Shown here in pieces: positions 44,245-56,041 of a stretch of DNA of 64,000 nucleotides. The notes below the pieces were generated by a model. It made no database searches and was not told the DNA's origin. It worked only from the letters and a program-made list of their open reading frames with translations. Position numbers and translations under genes: made by a program. How positions within the stretch are numbered: the stretch's first letter is position 1; the number at the start of each line of letters is the position of its first letter. Source of the DNA: Thamnaconus septentrionalis (taxonomy: Eukaryota > Chordata > Actinopteri > Tetraodontiformes > Monacanthidae); assembly GCA_009823395.1 (NCBI GenBank), contig CM020514.1:11376466-11440465 (forward strand), given 5' to 3'.

Positions 44245-45039
44245 CTGTGGCGGAGGCTGACAGGAAGTGGCCGAAGCGCCGAAGACAACGGTGAGGGACA
44301 AGTAGAAGAAGTTTGGCAAAGAGCTGGACGGGGGAGAAAGAGGAGACAGACGAGAAACATCATCAGACTGCTGCGCTTCTCTCTTTGTCCTCCTGCAGAT
44401 GGACTGATGGAGAACGATGACATGACCTGGGCTTTGTATGTGGCTTCACATGCGTAAAAATAGCCTCTCTGTCAGTGGATGGCTTGAGGACTCGACACTG
44501 GCATGAGAACGACCATTTTTTTTTCCCGTGTGAGAGAGGGAGGGAGGAGGGGTTGGGGGATGGTAAGAGGGGGGTTAGAAGGACATACTGACACGGGCTG
44601 GCAGGCCTTGGGAATCATGCAAAAGTAAATAGTGAAGTTTGTTTTTGTTTCTAAGGAAAAACGACCCAGCGCTTTTGATGGTACGCGTTTACATTTCTAC
44701 CGCGCGATCTCTTCAAATTGCGTGTGACGGACTGGACGGAATGTCGCTGCGGGCCGGTCGCAGCCAGCAGACTTTGTCCTTTTCACAACGTGACCTGGAC
44801 TGAGCCGCGCGTTCTCCCACACCACCCCACATCTCCCCACCCACCCATCTCGCCCGTGGACCAGCAGACTCCACCCATCGCCACAGAGCAGCAGCTCTCA
44901 TGCTCATTGTCCTCCATGTTTCACATACATAAAAAAGGACTTGTATCGCACTTATTTCTCTCTGTGTTTACTGGAGAGAATGACAGGTTTTTAAAAAAAA
45001 ATTAATTTCATTCCTTTTTTTCCTTGTGGGTTTAATCAG

Positions 45040-45330
45040 ACAGAGGAAAAATGGCAGACCTCCAGGAAACGGCATATTTAGCCCTCTGTTTACAACCTGC
45101 TTTTACAAAGTCTTTTGCTTCTTGCTAAAACTGCTGCCTTGTTGGATCTTCTGCATGTTTGGAAGGGAGACCAAAAAAACACGGCAGCCTCAGATAGTGC
45201 AACCGGCCCCTGGCTGGGGGTGTCGGCGCCCTTTGTGACATCACAAAGGAGTCCTGCGGCAATGCCCTTACTGAAAAGAGCGGTCAAAGGAAGTAAAGAA
45301 TGGTTTTTGTTTCTATAGACACGTTTGATG
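45040..45330. mobile_element. MITE family A copy
   Basis: It contains CATATTTAGCCCTCTGTTTA then CTTTGTGACATCACAAAG at 45231-45248, in the same order and spacing as the copy near 63350. The orientation is opposite to the 384 copy. Confidence 0.6.
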
Positions 45331-48052
45331 CACACATCACTGTTTAAAGTGAATTTTGCACAATATTACAAAAAAAAAAGATCAATCAAAACATGCACTC
45401 GCGCTGCAGGACCAGTCTGGTGTCTCAAGCATCGTTGGGAGTTTGGTCAGCACCCAAACATGGCAGCGTCGGGCTGGCAGGTCTCAGCTGAGAATGACCC
45501 TATAAGGCTGCTCACAGGACGGCTTTAAAGCTGCAATAAATGACCCTCCGTCGCCTCGGAGGAGTTGAGAGGAGCCGTGAAAGCGGCGCCGAGGGCCGAC
45601 CTCCGACACTCATATGCGCCACGTACGGCAGCTTTTACGGCGCAATTAGAGACGGGAGATTGATGCCTTCCGAAAGTAACAGCTTGACATCGTTCCTCCA
45701 ATACGTCACGCGTCCCCAAAGTCACTGCCCTACTTGGCAAAGCTGCCGAGAGCATGTGCACGCCGCCGAAGTCACATTCTAAGGCAGACTGTTGTTTTTA
45801 GCAGCATGCCGGGGGGGAAGTATATACAGTTACCAAAAAGCGAAAGCCGGTTGAGCTGATCTTACCCTTATGTCCGTCCAGGTTTGATCTGCAAACTGAT
45901 ATTTCCATGAAGGTGTGTTTCTGCCATGCAAAAAGGCCCCGGCAGTGGCTGCCTGACACACTTTTATGTGTGTTTAACAGCAAAGGTCTGAGTGACCGTG
46001 GCCATCAGTACCTCCGCCTGACTCTCCCCTCTCCTAATGCGCCTCTGTGAGGTTTGTGCGTGTATATATATGGGAATAATTGAGATCACAGCCTTTTTTT
46101 TCTTCTCTTTTTTTTCTCAATCTGTAAAACAAGAGGTGGGACTCATGAAATCAGGCCGGGGAGGAAGCGTTCAGCCCCCTTAGTCACTGGCGCTGGTTGT
46201 CGTCACTGACGATCGGAGACCACTTCATCCACGACTTAGTGGAGCAGGTCCACAACCAGTTGATGACCTGGCTTCCCTCAGACGGAGCTGATGAGCTTTA
46301 CTGGAAGTTGATTGCAACTAAGCAGCCACTGAGCTGGAAGACGGCGGAGGAACAATGGCAGGAGGTGAACAGCGCGGCGGTTATGTTCCTATCAGATATC
46401 GGTGGAGTTTCCTCACCTGCGCAGCGCTGGGATAATGTTTCCCTCAGGACCCATCGGCTTTGACTGAGAGTCATGAGTTTGATCTTTCTAAGCGAGTGTA
46501 AAACACAAACACGTGCTGGTTGGTTTTAGTTATACGTCTAAAGGTTCGGGTTGCGTGGGGAAATTTGTGTTTGGCAACAATGGTATGTGTGTGCATCACT
46601 TCTTTTGATGAACCCCTTCACCCCATCCCTGCAAAAATTATGATGTCACCAAGGGCACTGTCCCGATGTCTGTTCCAAACCCAGGTGTTTCATTGTTTTG
46701 TGGAAGGTACAACAACAACGGAATCATTTGAAAACTAAATAAGCCGTTTGCTGAAGATCTTGATCATTAGCTGTAAGCTGCTCCAATTAATAAAATACCA
46801 CATGCCACATGACTGCATATCCACCTCAGGCAACCTGTCTTCTTCTGCCTTTATTTATTGTTTATATGATGACGGTTAGTCAAGAGAGGAAAAAGGAAAA
46901 AGAGCCACAGATTTTTCTTAAATTAACACGATTAACATACATTTTAACACATTTTCCAATTAAGCCAAATTTTGTCTAATAATGAAAAACTGTATTAGTG
47001 TAATAAATGTTGTCTGTTTGGGGAAAAAGAGCCTAAAAAATCCTTCTGTCAAGATGCAGATGTTCCTAAAGGTGGTGGAAGTGGAAGCTTTTCCGTCACG
47101 CTGGGAGCAGACAAAGCAAACTCGGGATCAGCTGGCAAGTTGTTTGGGGTCCTTCCCTCGACGGCCACTTCCTGTTCTCGGGGGAAGCAATCTCAAACAA
47201 TATGATTTCCGAAGAGGGGCGCGAGGCCAGGAGGCCAGCGCTGGGAAATGGGAAGTGCGTTTGGTTCTCAGTTAGTCGTCTGGTTAAGTGACAGACCAGG
47301 TAGAACCTTGGTTCAGCGTGGGCTGCACAAAGCATGATGGGAAAGAGCTGCTTCACCTCTGACATTTAATGCTTTTGCAAAGCAGGTGCGTGTTGCTTAA
47401 AAGGAAACATAGCACCTCAGTTCATAAACTTTCTACCACTTTCAACCAAACTGGATCTGTGAAACTGTTCAGTCGGAGGTGCGCTGACACACATTCGGTC
47501 TGAACTTCAGCCAGGCAGCTTTAGAAGGAAGCGGCGTCTACTGAACAACGTCAGCGCCGAGCCATGGCTTCTGTTGCTGTTGCTGTTGCTGCGACTTTCT
47601 GCAGAGCAACAAGACTAAATGCTGTGTGTTTGCTCTGACCTACAACACAAAAATAAATCCTCCGGGCCGCTGGAAGCAAGCAGACTCTGTGCTGCCTTAG
47701 AGGGCAGTGACAGGAGAAACACTCCAGGCTGTTGCAAGGAAAACTTCACATCGTCACACCATATTTTTGCACTGACACAATCTACTAAAATAACGGTTGT
47801 TGCATGTAAACAGCCTACAACTCTTGAAACCAGAAAGACTTAAAGGTCCGGTGTGAACCGTTTGGGAGCATCTAGTGGACAGAAAGCGTACTGCACACAG
47901 AAGAACAGCCCTATGTTCGTTATGACAAACTGCAATCAGACTGCAGGTGACATGAGTGCCAATTTGCAAACTAGTGCTAGTGAGGTTGAGGTTGTGTGTC
48001 TTCCATACATCAGGCTCACAGTTGACTTCAACGTCTTTGCAGTGATCAGCAC

Positions 48053-48054
<2 letters not shown>

Positions 48055-48088
<34 letters not shown>
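48055..48088. repeat. (GT)n microsatellite
   Basis: About 17 GT units. Confidence 0.95.
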
Positions 48089-48090
<2 letters not shown>

Positions 48091-48922
48091 CTGTGGCTAC
48101 AACTTGTCTTTCTTCTCTTGTGTGGAACAACTCTGGAAAAACTTCCTTTCTTTTCCTCCTCTGTCGATTCACTCCAACTTTACTTGTTTTATTTGTTTAA
48201 AATATCACCAAAGTGTAGTTGAAGAAGTTGCTGAAGGTATGTTGAGGTGTGAGTTTCATTTATTTATTCATTTATTTATTTTCTATTTTTGCACTCAACT
48301 AATGGGCCAGAGTTTAACTTTTGAATTGATCTACTGCAACGGAAGGGAGTAGATCAAAATTTTAGCGTACAAGAAAAAAAAAAAAGGCGGAAATGAAGGA
48401 GCCGCACTATTTCATGATATTTTATTTCAATCCTATTTTACAGCGTAAATACATCCAGCGCCTGCGGTCCATTAAACCATTCGGGAAAAGTAAACGAGGA
48501 CACCGAAACGTCAGCGAGCGAAGATGAACTCCTGGCTACTCCTCGAAACCAAACAAGAATCCTTTATCAGTAGCCGTATTATGACAACTTGGTGAGCTTT
48601 CAAAGATCCAGTCGCGGGGGGAGGACATGACAGGCAAGAAGAAGAAAAGCCCCACCAAACAACAATGCGTTTGACTCGGGGACTGTTCTATTTACACCCC
48701 GGGTGAGGGCCGCAGGGTCGCATGACATCGGTGACACTCTGGGGGGGGGGGTCAGTATGCGGCCCAGCAGCTGTTTAGCTGCACGTCTGCGTGCCGATCG
48801 GCCATCGCAGCCGGGGATGAGAGTGTTTAAGTTTAGCAGCGAGGAGGAGGACGGCTTTGACCCGCAGCGTAGACGGGGATGCGAAATGAGGCGGAGGTTG
48901 AGAGGTGGTGGTGCTCGCTCGC

Positions 48923-48923
<1 letters not shown>

Positions 48924-48965
<42 letters not shown>
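48924..48965. repeat. (CT)n microsatellite
   Basis: About 21 CT units in GC-rich surroundings. Confidence 0.95.
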
Positions 48966-48967
<2 letters not shown>

Positions 48968-49291
48968 CCGCTGGTGTGAGTCACCTGTTGCCACCGCCGG
49001 CTGGCCGTGTATCCGTCATGGCAATCGGGAGCTCGGAGGAGCTGCCTGCTACCTTACATGGCTGCCTGGCTCCTCGTGTGCCAGCCGCAGAGCCGCAGCC
49101 CCGCTGTGATCTATTGTTTGGCTGCGTGAGGCTCGGAGCAAACAGCTGCAACCTGCGTGTGTGTGTGTGTGTGTGTGCGCGTGCGTGCGTGCTTCCAAAC
49201 CAACATCGCACTGATTCAAACTCATTATTTAACTGTCACTGCCTGCAAGTGATCCTCCAATCTGCCTTGGCATTTATGCCGTGGTTTAATG

Positions 49292-49559
49292 TTTAAAGGG
49301 ACAGTTTGCCCCAAATTTGAACCTCCACCCGAACATGAGCACACTTCTCTGGTGACATTTTCCAATCTGCGCAACCACTGTTGGTACCTGACTGGACTAC
49401 CAAAGGAGGCCGAGTACCTTCAGCCCAAAAAAGGCTTCTATTGTGTGCCAAAGAAACTAAAGAATGGCGATGTAGATAAGAAAATGTTGCCACGGCCTCC
49501 GTCAAAAATTCGGATGAGGAGAGAATGGGTGTAGATTTTGTGTAAAATGTCCCTTTAAA
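49292..49559. mobile_element. 268-bp element with TTTAAAGGGACA inverted ends
   Basis: TTTAAAGGGACA at 49292-49303 and TGTCCCTTTAAA at 49548-49559 are perfect inverted repeats. One frame is open for about 80 codons across almost the whole element, but the translation resembles no family that I know. Confidence 0.6.
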
Positions 49560-51109
49560 TCATATCAACAGTTTCAGTCAAATGCCAGTAGGATAACTTA
49601 AGACATGCGCAAGTTTGAAACGATGACTTGGGCCTGACACCACTGACTCTCCAGTTGTTAGTCAACTCTTACACATTTAAAAATATCAAAGCTTATTTTT
49701 TTTGTCACTGCTTCTAATCAAAGTTAATAAGTTAAAATAGTAAATAAGAATCTCATCACACCATAAGTTAGATTGAGCTAATGATAAGCTGTATTATAAG
49801 ACAATATATTAGTTTAACATTGTAATTGTAAATTTATATTTCATTTTTGTTTTTTAAAGTACTTCATTTACCTTTGAGTAAAAAACCTCCCTTAAAAATC
49901 ATGAATTTTAAAGAGTTTTTAGACTTAAAATCCAGATTTTTTTGCGTCTTCCTGCCTTCCTCCGCCTCACCGTGCCCCTCTAATCCGCTTCAAATGATCT
50001 TTTTTTATCTGTCTTGTGGCAGCTTTTTTCCCCCTTTAAATCCCATTAGGCTTTCCCTATCAACAAGAAGCTTGTTTATTGTCTCCACGTTCTCCAGGTC
50101 TGAAGAAACCCTGTTTTCAATCGTGGCTCGCAGCTTCAACATCTTCCACCCCCGCGGCTGCATTAAATCAACACTTTTTTGAACAGCGACGCCCCCGAGG
50201 CAGCGCTAAGACACGAGAAAAGAAAAGAATCTACAAAACCCCCTTCTTCTCCTCTATCTTACGATGTGCACACGACGCCGGTGGCGCCGCTCCTCGAGAC
50301 CTCCGGCGGTGCACTTTGTTTGAACACGCGCGTCTCTGCTGAGAGTTATGAGCCGGAGGCGGGCGGGACGGCGGGAGGCGGAGGAGGCAGAAAGGAGAGG
50401 AATCGAGGGAAGACGGGCCGGGTGAGCGCTGAGCCTCTGACACAGTGCGGGGCCTCGGCCCGGCCGTCTCTCAAACAAAAGCCCTCGCTTCCTTTTCGGA
50501 GCCTTGTCTCCACCGCTGTGCGAGCGGCAGGATGCTCGTCTCAACTGCCCCGAGTCAGAGCTTTGAAAAACCTACCTGCTTCTCTCACAGGGCTGTCGAC
50601 CCTGCTGGCTCAACGGCAGGGTGAATCCTCCTCCTTATGGCCTTGTGGGCAAACTTCAGGGAAGAAAGTAGAAAAAATATCTGATAAAACAAGAGACTTC
50701 AGTGCAGCGTTGGGACGTCCATCTTCTTCTGATCCACAGTGACGGAGGACTTGGGACTTCTGAGCTCCTCGCCGTCCCGAACTGTCGGTGTACATGGAGG
50801 TGGGGGGTGGGGTCACGGGGAGAAAAGTAGGGGCATCATGAGAGGGTGGCCCTCCCTTCTGTCTCTCCTCCTCCATCTCCTCCCTCTCTCTCACACACGC
50901 ACACGCATACGCACACACACTCGCCACTTTCTTCATACATCCTCGCTGCTCTTTTTCTTTCTTCCCCTCGTTTTGCTTTCCTCCCGTGTTTGATGGCAAG
51001 GGAAGTGGAATTGTTTGCAGGGATCAATGGAAATTCCGCTTCTGGACTGTTTTCCAGGCTTGCTTCATGGCGGACGGATGTTGTAGCTAGTCGGACATTG
51101 TATCTTCAG

Positions 51110-51376
51110 AGCCCTGTGATCCCTGAAAGAAATATAAAAGTGTATCCAAACTCCAAGCCGTGGATGTATAATCCCCTCAAGTCACTTCTTCATGGGAAGA
51201 ATAAAGCTTTTAGAGATGGTGATTTTGTTGAACTGAGAAGTTTACAAAAAGAAACTAAGAGAGAAGTACGGGCTGGTAAAATTAAGTATAAGAGAAAAAT
51301 TGAGGCTCACCTTAGAGCAAACAGCCTGGGCTCTGCCTGGGATGGTATGAAAACCATCGCAGGGTTGAGAGTATAA
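51110..51376 (+). mobile_element. LINE retrotransposon fragment (endonuclease-RT linker)
   Basis: The frame reads PERNIKVYPNSKPWMYNPLK, SLLHGKNKAFRDGDFVELRS, LQKETKREVRAGKIKYKRKI and EAHLRANSLGSAWDGMKTIA. This is the typical N(Q)KPW...LL..(R)..AF..GD...K...R.I..AK..Y...IE.HL...W.G...I pattern between endonuclease and reverse transcriptase in fish non-LTR elements (Rex1/CR1-like). It stops after GLRV; neither the endonuclease nor the RT core is present, so it is a dead 5'- and 3'-truncated piece. Confidence 0.7.
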
Positions 51377-52309
51377 TTGTGGCTCCGAGCCTGGATGAGT
51401 TTTAGGTCAGATTTCACGTACATGACTTCAGTGCTGCAGGATCTCCAGCGCTGCGACTTGAGGCGCCTCCGCCAAAACCAGCTCTCTGATAGAAAACATT
51501 TTTTTTAAGTGCTCCACCCATCCAGTGATAAATGAGTGGAAAATCCTTCTGTGGCTCTGGATGGCAGAGGTTGCCGAACGTAATAAAAACAAGTGAGGGC
51601 AAAAAGCTTGAGGTGTAATGGTGTAATATCAGCTGTTCCATTGGCGCTTGGTCTCTCTTGCGGGCGCCCAGGAGCTCCTCACTGAACTTTAGGCCGCAAA
51701 ATAAAAGTCATAGATGCATCAAAGAACACATAAATAAAAGCTTCCTCCTCTTTACTGCCTTCCTCTTTCTCTGCCATATTGGGTGCAGGATTCAGCCAGT
51801 GAGCTCACCGCTCGGCAGCCTGCCTGCAGATAAACGTTGCATTGTATAATGGAACCTTTTGCTTTCGAGCCTTCACAGGCACTCAGATGGCTGCGGTTTC
51901 GTAATGGCGGTGCCCACCGTCGGACCGCTTTAATAATAGCGCAGCCTCTGATGCATCATAGGACAGCTGGTCATTTTTTAAAAAAGTTTTTGCTTCCTTT
52001 GTTTTTGGAAGGAGAAGCCAGGTGAGATCCTGGCTCATCCTCCAGGAAGCTTCTGCAAACCTTCAAAATCACCCCACTGTTGTCCTTTCAGTGCGGTATC
52101 AGTTCTTTTTGTTGTTTTGGCGAGAACAGTGGGGTGTGCCCCATGAATGACTGTATGAGTGCAGTCATGCGTGAGCAGTGAGAAGCTTTGATGATGTGTC
52201 GCAGGACCACAGGTCTGTGGCTGGTGAAGGAAAAGATGCGCTCATGATGCCCCTCATGGCTGTGTTCCAAAACAAGTCCATCAGGTGTTCCAGGACACGG
52301 CGTGATTAG

Positions 52310-52530
52310 CCCCGTGTTTAAAAGCCTCCTTTACAAAGTGTTCAGTCTGACCTCTTCACTCAAACCGATGCTTTGTTGGATCTTCCGTGTGTGAGGATGC
52401 TGACGGTAAAGATATTGTTTTAACGATGGTGTTGTCACAATCTTGGTAGTGGTATCAGTGCTCTTTGTGACATCACAATGGGCCAAAAACCAAGAATTGT
52501 TTCAAAGGCATCCTTTCTTTTTATTTTTGT
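52310..52530. mobile_element. MITE family A copy
   Basis: It shares TTTACAAAGT, GTTGGATCTTC and CTCTTTGTGACATCACAA (52461-52478) with the 45 kb copy. The ends are degraded. Confidence 0.5.
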
Positions 52531-55500
52531 ATTGTGATGTATGGGGATAAATGCTTTTTGGGCCATATGGATTTTTTTGACTGCAGTACCTCAAGTGGCC
52601 ACTGGAAAGATTGCTACACAGCCATATTGACGGTCCTGCATCCAATTATAGCTATTTATCGCTATAAATATAGATTTTTAATTTTGTGTTTTAGCACATC
52701 CATGTCGAAGTCTAGAGAACACCATGTGAATTATGCGTCATAAATTACATTTCTTAAAAAACAAAACAAAATAGGCCGTATTAAACAGAACGTACATCAG
52801 CTTCTAAAAGACTTATTTTGCCCCGCGGGAATCAGAATCTTCGGCACGTGTGAGTTGCTGTGTCGAACAGAGCCACAGCTGAACACAGTGTGCAGCGGCT
52901 AATGCAGTAGCCGCGTTTATTTGTGACTTTGCCACTCACAGTAGTGTTCTTGCAGTGTGCTTGGCTAGGCTACGCCGGTTTCCATTCTCTGGAGGCACAT
53001 GTAAACACTGGCTAATGGCTAACTCTGCTAAGCATCCACTCGTGGCCCATTAAACGTGACAAGTTATTTATTCGGATTTCCACCTGGTTGAGCATTAGGA
53101 TGAGTGATATCTGTGTAACAAGACTGGGAGAAAGTGGACTTTACCCGTGTGTCTTTCATGCCACTGCACTGTTGATGTAACTGAGTGGGAGCTTTGCTTT
53201 ATTAAAATATATATATATATAAATCAAAGTGCTGCAAGTATTTAGTTGCATAATAGCGTTATGTATTGTTGGACAGTGTAAACAGGGGGGTTTCCACGGT
53301 GAATAGTCCTTTTATGAATCAGTGTAAAATGTGAGTAGACGTCTATTCTGCTTGAGCCCAATCAGTGCACACTCCTAGCGCATTTAGCAGTTTTCAGCGT
53401 AGCCCCGAGTGCCCACTAAAAATAAAATAAAATGAGACAAGCAGCATTTAACGGCCCTGTTTGATGTTGCTGAAATGTGCTCACATTAATGCCCAGTGGA
53501 GTTTTTTTTTTCTTCAATAATCTCAACATTTAACAGCGGTTGAACGCAGACAGTTGCTTCTCAAGCTGAATTGGTTATTTACAGCCACCGGCGAAAGAGA
53601 TGTTTGAACTTGCGCTGGGACCATGATCCCCACATCAATGCCTCTCTGGGCCACAGACCCGCTGCCATCCGTCACTCGCCCGCCATTTCCCCTCACTGCC
53701 AATGTCACGGCCGGGAGAAGCGACCCGAATAGATTCTCCTGCCCAACAACTGCACCTTTCACTCGAGAATAGAGGGAATACTGTTGCCCATATCAATAGC
53801 GGGAGAAAAGTCCCAAGTAATTGGGATCTCATGACAACTTTTGGACCCGTGTGCGACCCAGCAACCTTCCATCTCTTTCCCTCCACCGCAGAACCATTTC
53901 ATCTGGTTGTTTCTGATTCTGTTATCCCTTAGACATAAAATCACAGTTTTTCCTTTTCCACCCAGACGAAATCCCACTCAGCATTCGAGTCGAATCACAA
54001 CTCGACGCCGGTGTAGCGTCCAAATGGCTGGAAAAGCCGTCGCTAATTCCTAATTCTGCCTCTGCCGTCAGTTTAATACCCTCTGACGTTTCGCAATCAT
54101 GCCTCTTTCGTCCGGCGAGGGTCTTCAGAAGTGGGGCGGGGCAATCATGTGTAGAGCAGCGTGAAGTGCTTAGCAACAAAGACGGCAATGTTCCACGGGT
54201 TTCACTTAATTTCACCACTCGCAGCTTCCTTTTGCCAGTGCCGGCACAAGGTTTCTGAACGTGAGTGCACTGTGAGGAGATGAAGGCGAAGAGACTGCGT
54301 CTGTTTGAGCGTGCGTGCCCTCGTGCGCGCGCGCGTTTGTGTCTGAGCTCGAGCGGCTGATGGAAAAAGCCGACGCTGCCAGGATGCATTAGCGTAAACC
54401 CGCCCTGACCCGCCCACCAGCCTGACCCCGGAACGCGTTTCTGCTCCCGACACCAGACCAGCATCGTGCCCGGGCTGCGTGCAGTCCGAGGGGACGGACA
54501 CGTGCTCGGGAAAACGGCCGTCACCTCCGGCCTCACGAACACCCTCCAACTCCGCAGCTGCTCGGAATTGAAAATAAATAAATAAATAAAAAAAGCGGCG
54601 AGAGGAGGCACTCAAGTGTTTTTGGCCGAAGCGAAAGCGCGGCGACTGGTTTGGATCAGCCTGAAATGCGGCTGCCGGGGGTGACAGGTGTGACCCACAG
54701 CGCTGGCATGTTGCCGCGGAAGTGCCTCCGAGTCATTTACTGTACTTTGCGTTCGGCTGGTGACAAGTGCTCGTCAGCATCCGAGACGTTTTCATTTTCC
54801 ATTCTTGACTCGTCGTCGCGGCCTGTTTTTCTACGTTTGTTTGTCAGCAGGTTTTGATTCAGGACGTGGTTTTTGACCTGCAGCATTTTGGAAGAGCTGT
54901 TTCTTTTTCTATGTGAAAGCACACGCTGGTGCAGTGTTTGGCTCTGTGGCCTCAGCTGTGTGGGGTCTGCTTGTTCGCCGGCTTCCTCCCGCAGTCCAAA
55001 AACATGCACGTGAGGCGAGCGCACAATGTGCACAAGTACGTGGCTCCTGTCTATAATACTTCGATTGATGATGACGGGTTATATTCTGCCTGTTTTCTAA
55101 GTATTAGGGCCGCAGTAAGAGAAAAAAATGAACCAAACATAATGAAGTCGTAAAATACTGGTTCTCAAACTGGACCTTGACGGAATCAAACTTGCTAGTT
55201 CTAGTTACAGGGCAGAGAACTCAATGATCCTTCTTGCCGGAGAGACTCTTGGTGTTATTTCTTGTCTTTGGGTAAGCCTAAACCACAGCCATGCGACTGA
55301 TCAAACTGCTGCATTTAAAGAAAACATGTGACCGCTTCCCATTTATTTAACCCCCTGCATGAAATTCAACGCCACGACGGATGAGAATGGCTGCTTTCTC
55401 CTCTCACTTTCTTTTTTGGCCCTAAATCTTATTGCTCTTAAACACAGTGTGGTAACACGCTATATCATGCTTTTGGAAGATTTCTGTTTGATGCGTTTTA

Positions 55501-55989
55501 AAAAGTAATATTAAAGTGGAAGACAGAGGGAGGCTTTGTGTGATGCACTGGTTCGTCGGAGGAGATTTCCAAACAAGGCTTTATGGGCTCCCGGTGGAGA
55601 AGGCCAGGCAGGCAGGGCCGCACTGAGAGCTTTCCCACTGAAACCAGGTTAAAATTAAACGCGCTGCGCCGTCGACAGATCCCGGGTGGAGGCGGCGGGC
55701 GGAGAACGGTTTTCTCAGATGTTTGCTCATTATGGGGTGTCGAAGCTTTCCAGCCAACAGGTGAGGGGGGAAGCGAGAAGCCGGCACGTCAGCCGGCCCG
55801 CTTCTCATTGTGTATTTTGGACCCGTGTCACTCAATACTCCGGAGCGGCTGCTATTCTTACCGGATGACCTCTGACCTCCGTGGCTCGAGTCAAAGTGCC
55901 GCATTGGAGGCTTTGATTGACACAGTTTGTAGACGTATATGTAGGTCACACGCTCGTGATGTGTGTCAAGTTTGTTTGTTCATTAGCAG

Positions 55990-55991
<2 letters not shown>

Positions 55992-56040
<49 letters not shown>
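55992..56040. repeat. (GT)n microsatellite
   Basis: About 24 GT units. Confidence 0.95.

Positions 56041-56041
<1 letters not shown>

Noticed and set aside
46197..46463. Open frame of about 88 codons reading HDLVEQVHNQLMTWLPSDG and onward, protein-like in composition
   Set aside because: No ATG-led context, no recognised domain, no clear splice sites that join it to a gene. It could be antisense of an old repeat. A BLASTP/BLASTX search would decide.
54202..54615. Minus-strand frame beginning MSASSRRFFYLFIYFQFRAA
   Set aside because: No domain, biased GC-rich composition and no splice context, so it is most likely a chance open frame.
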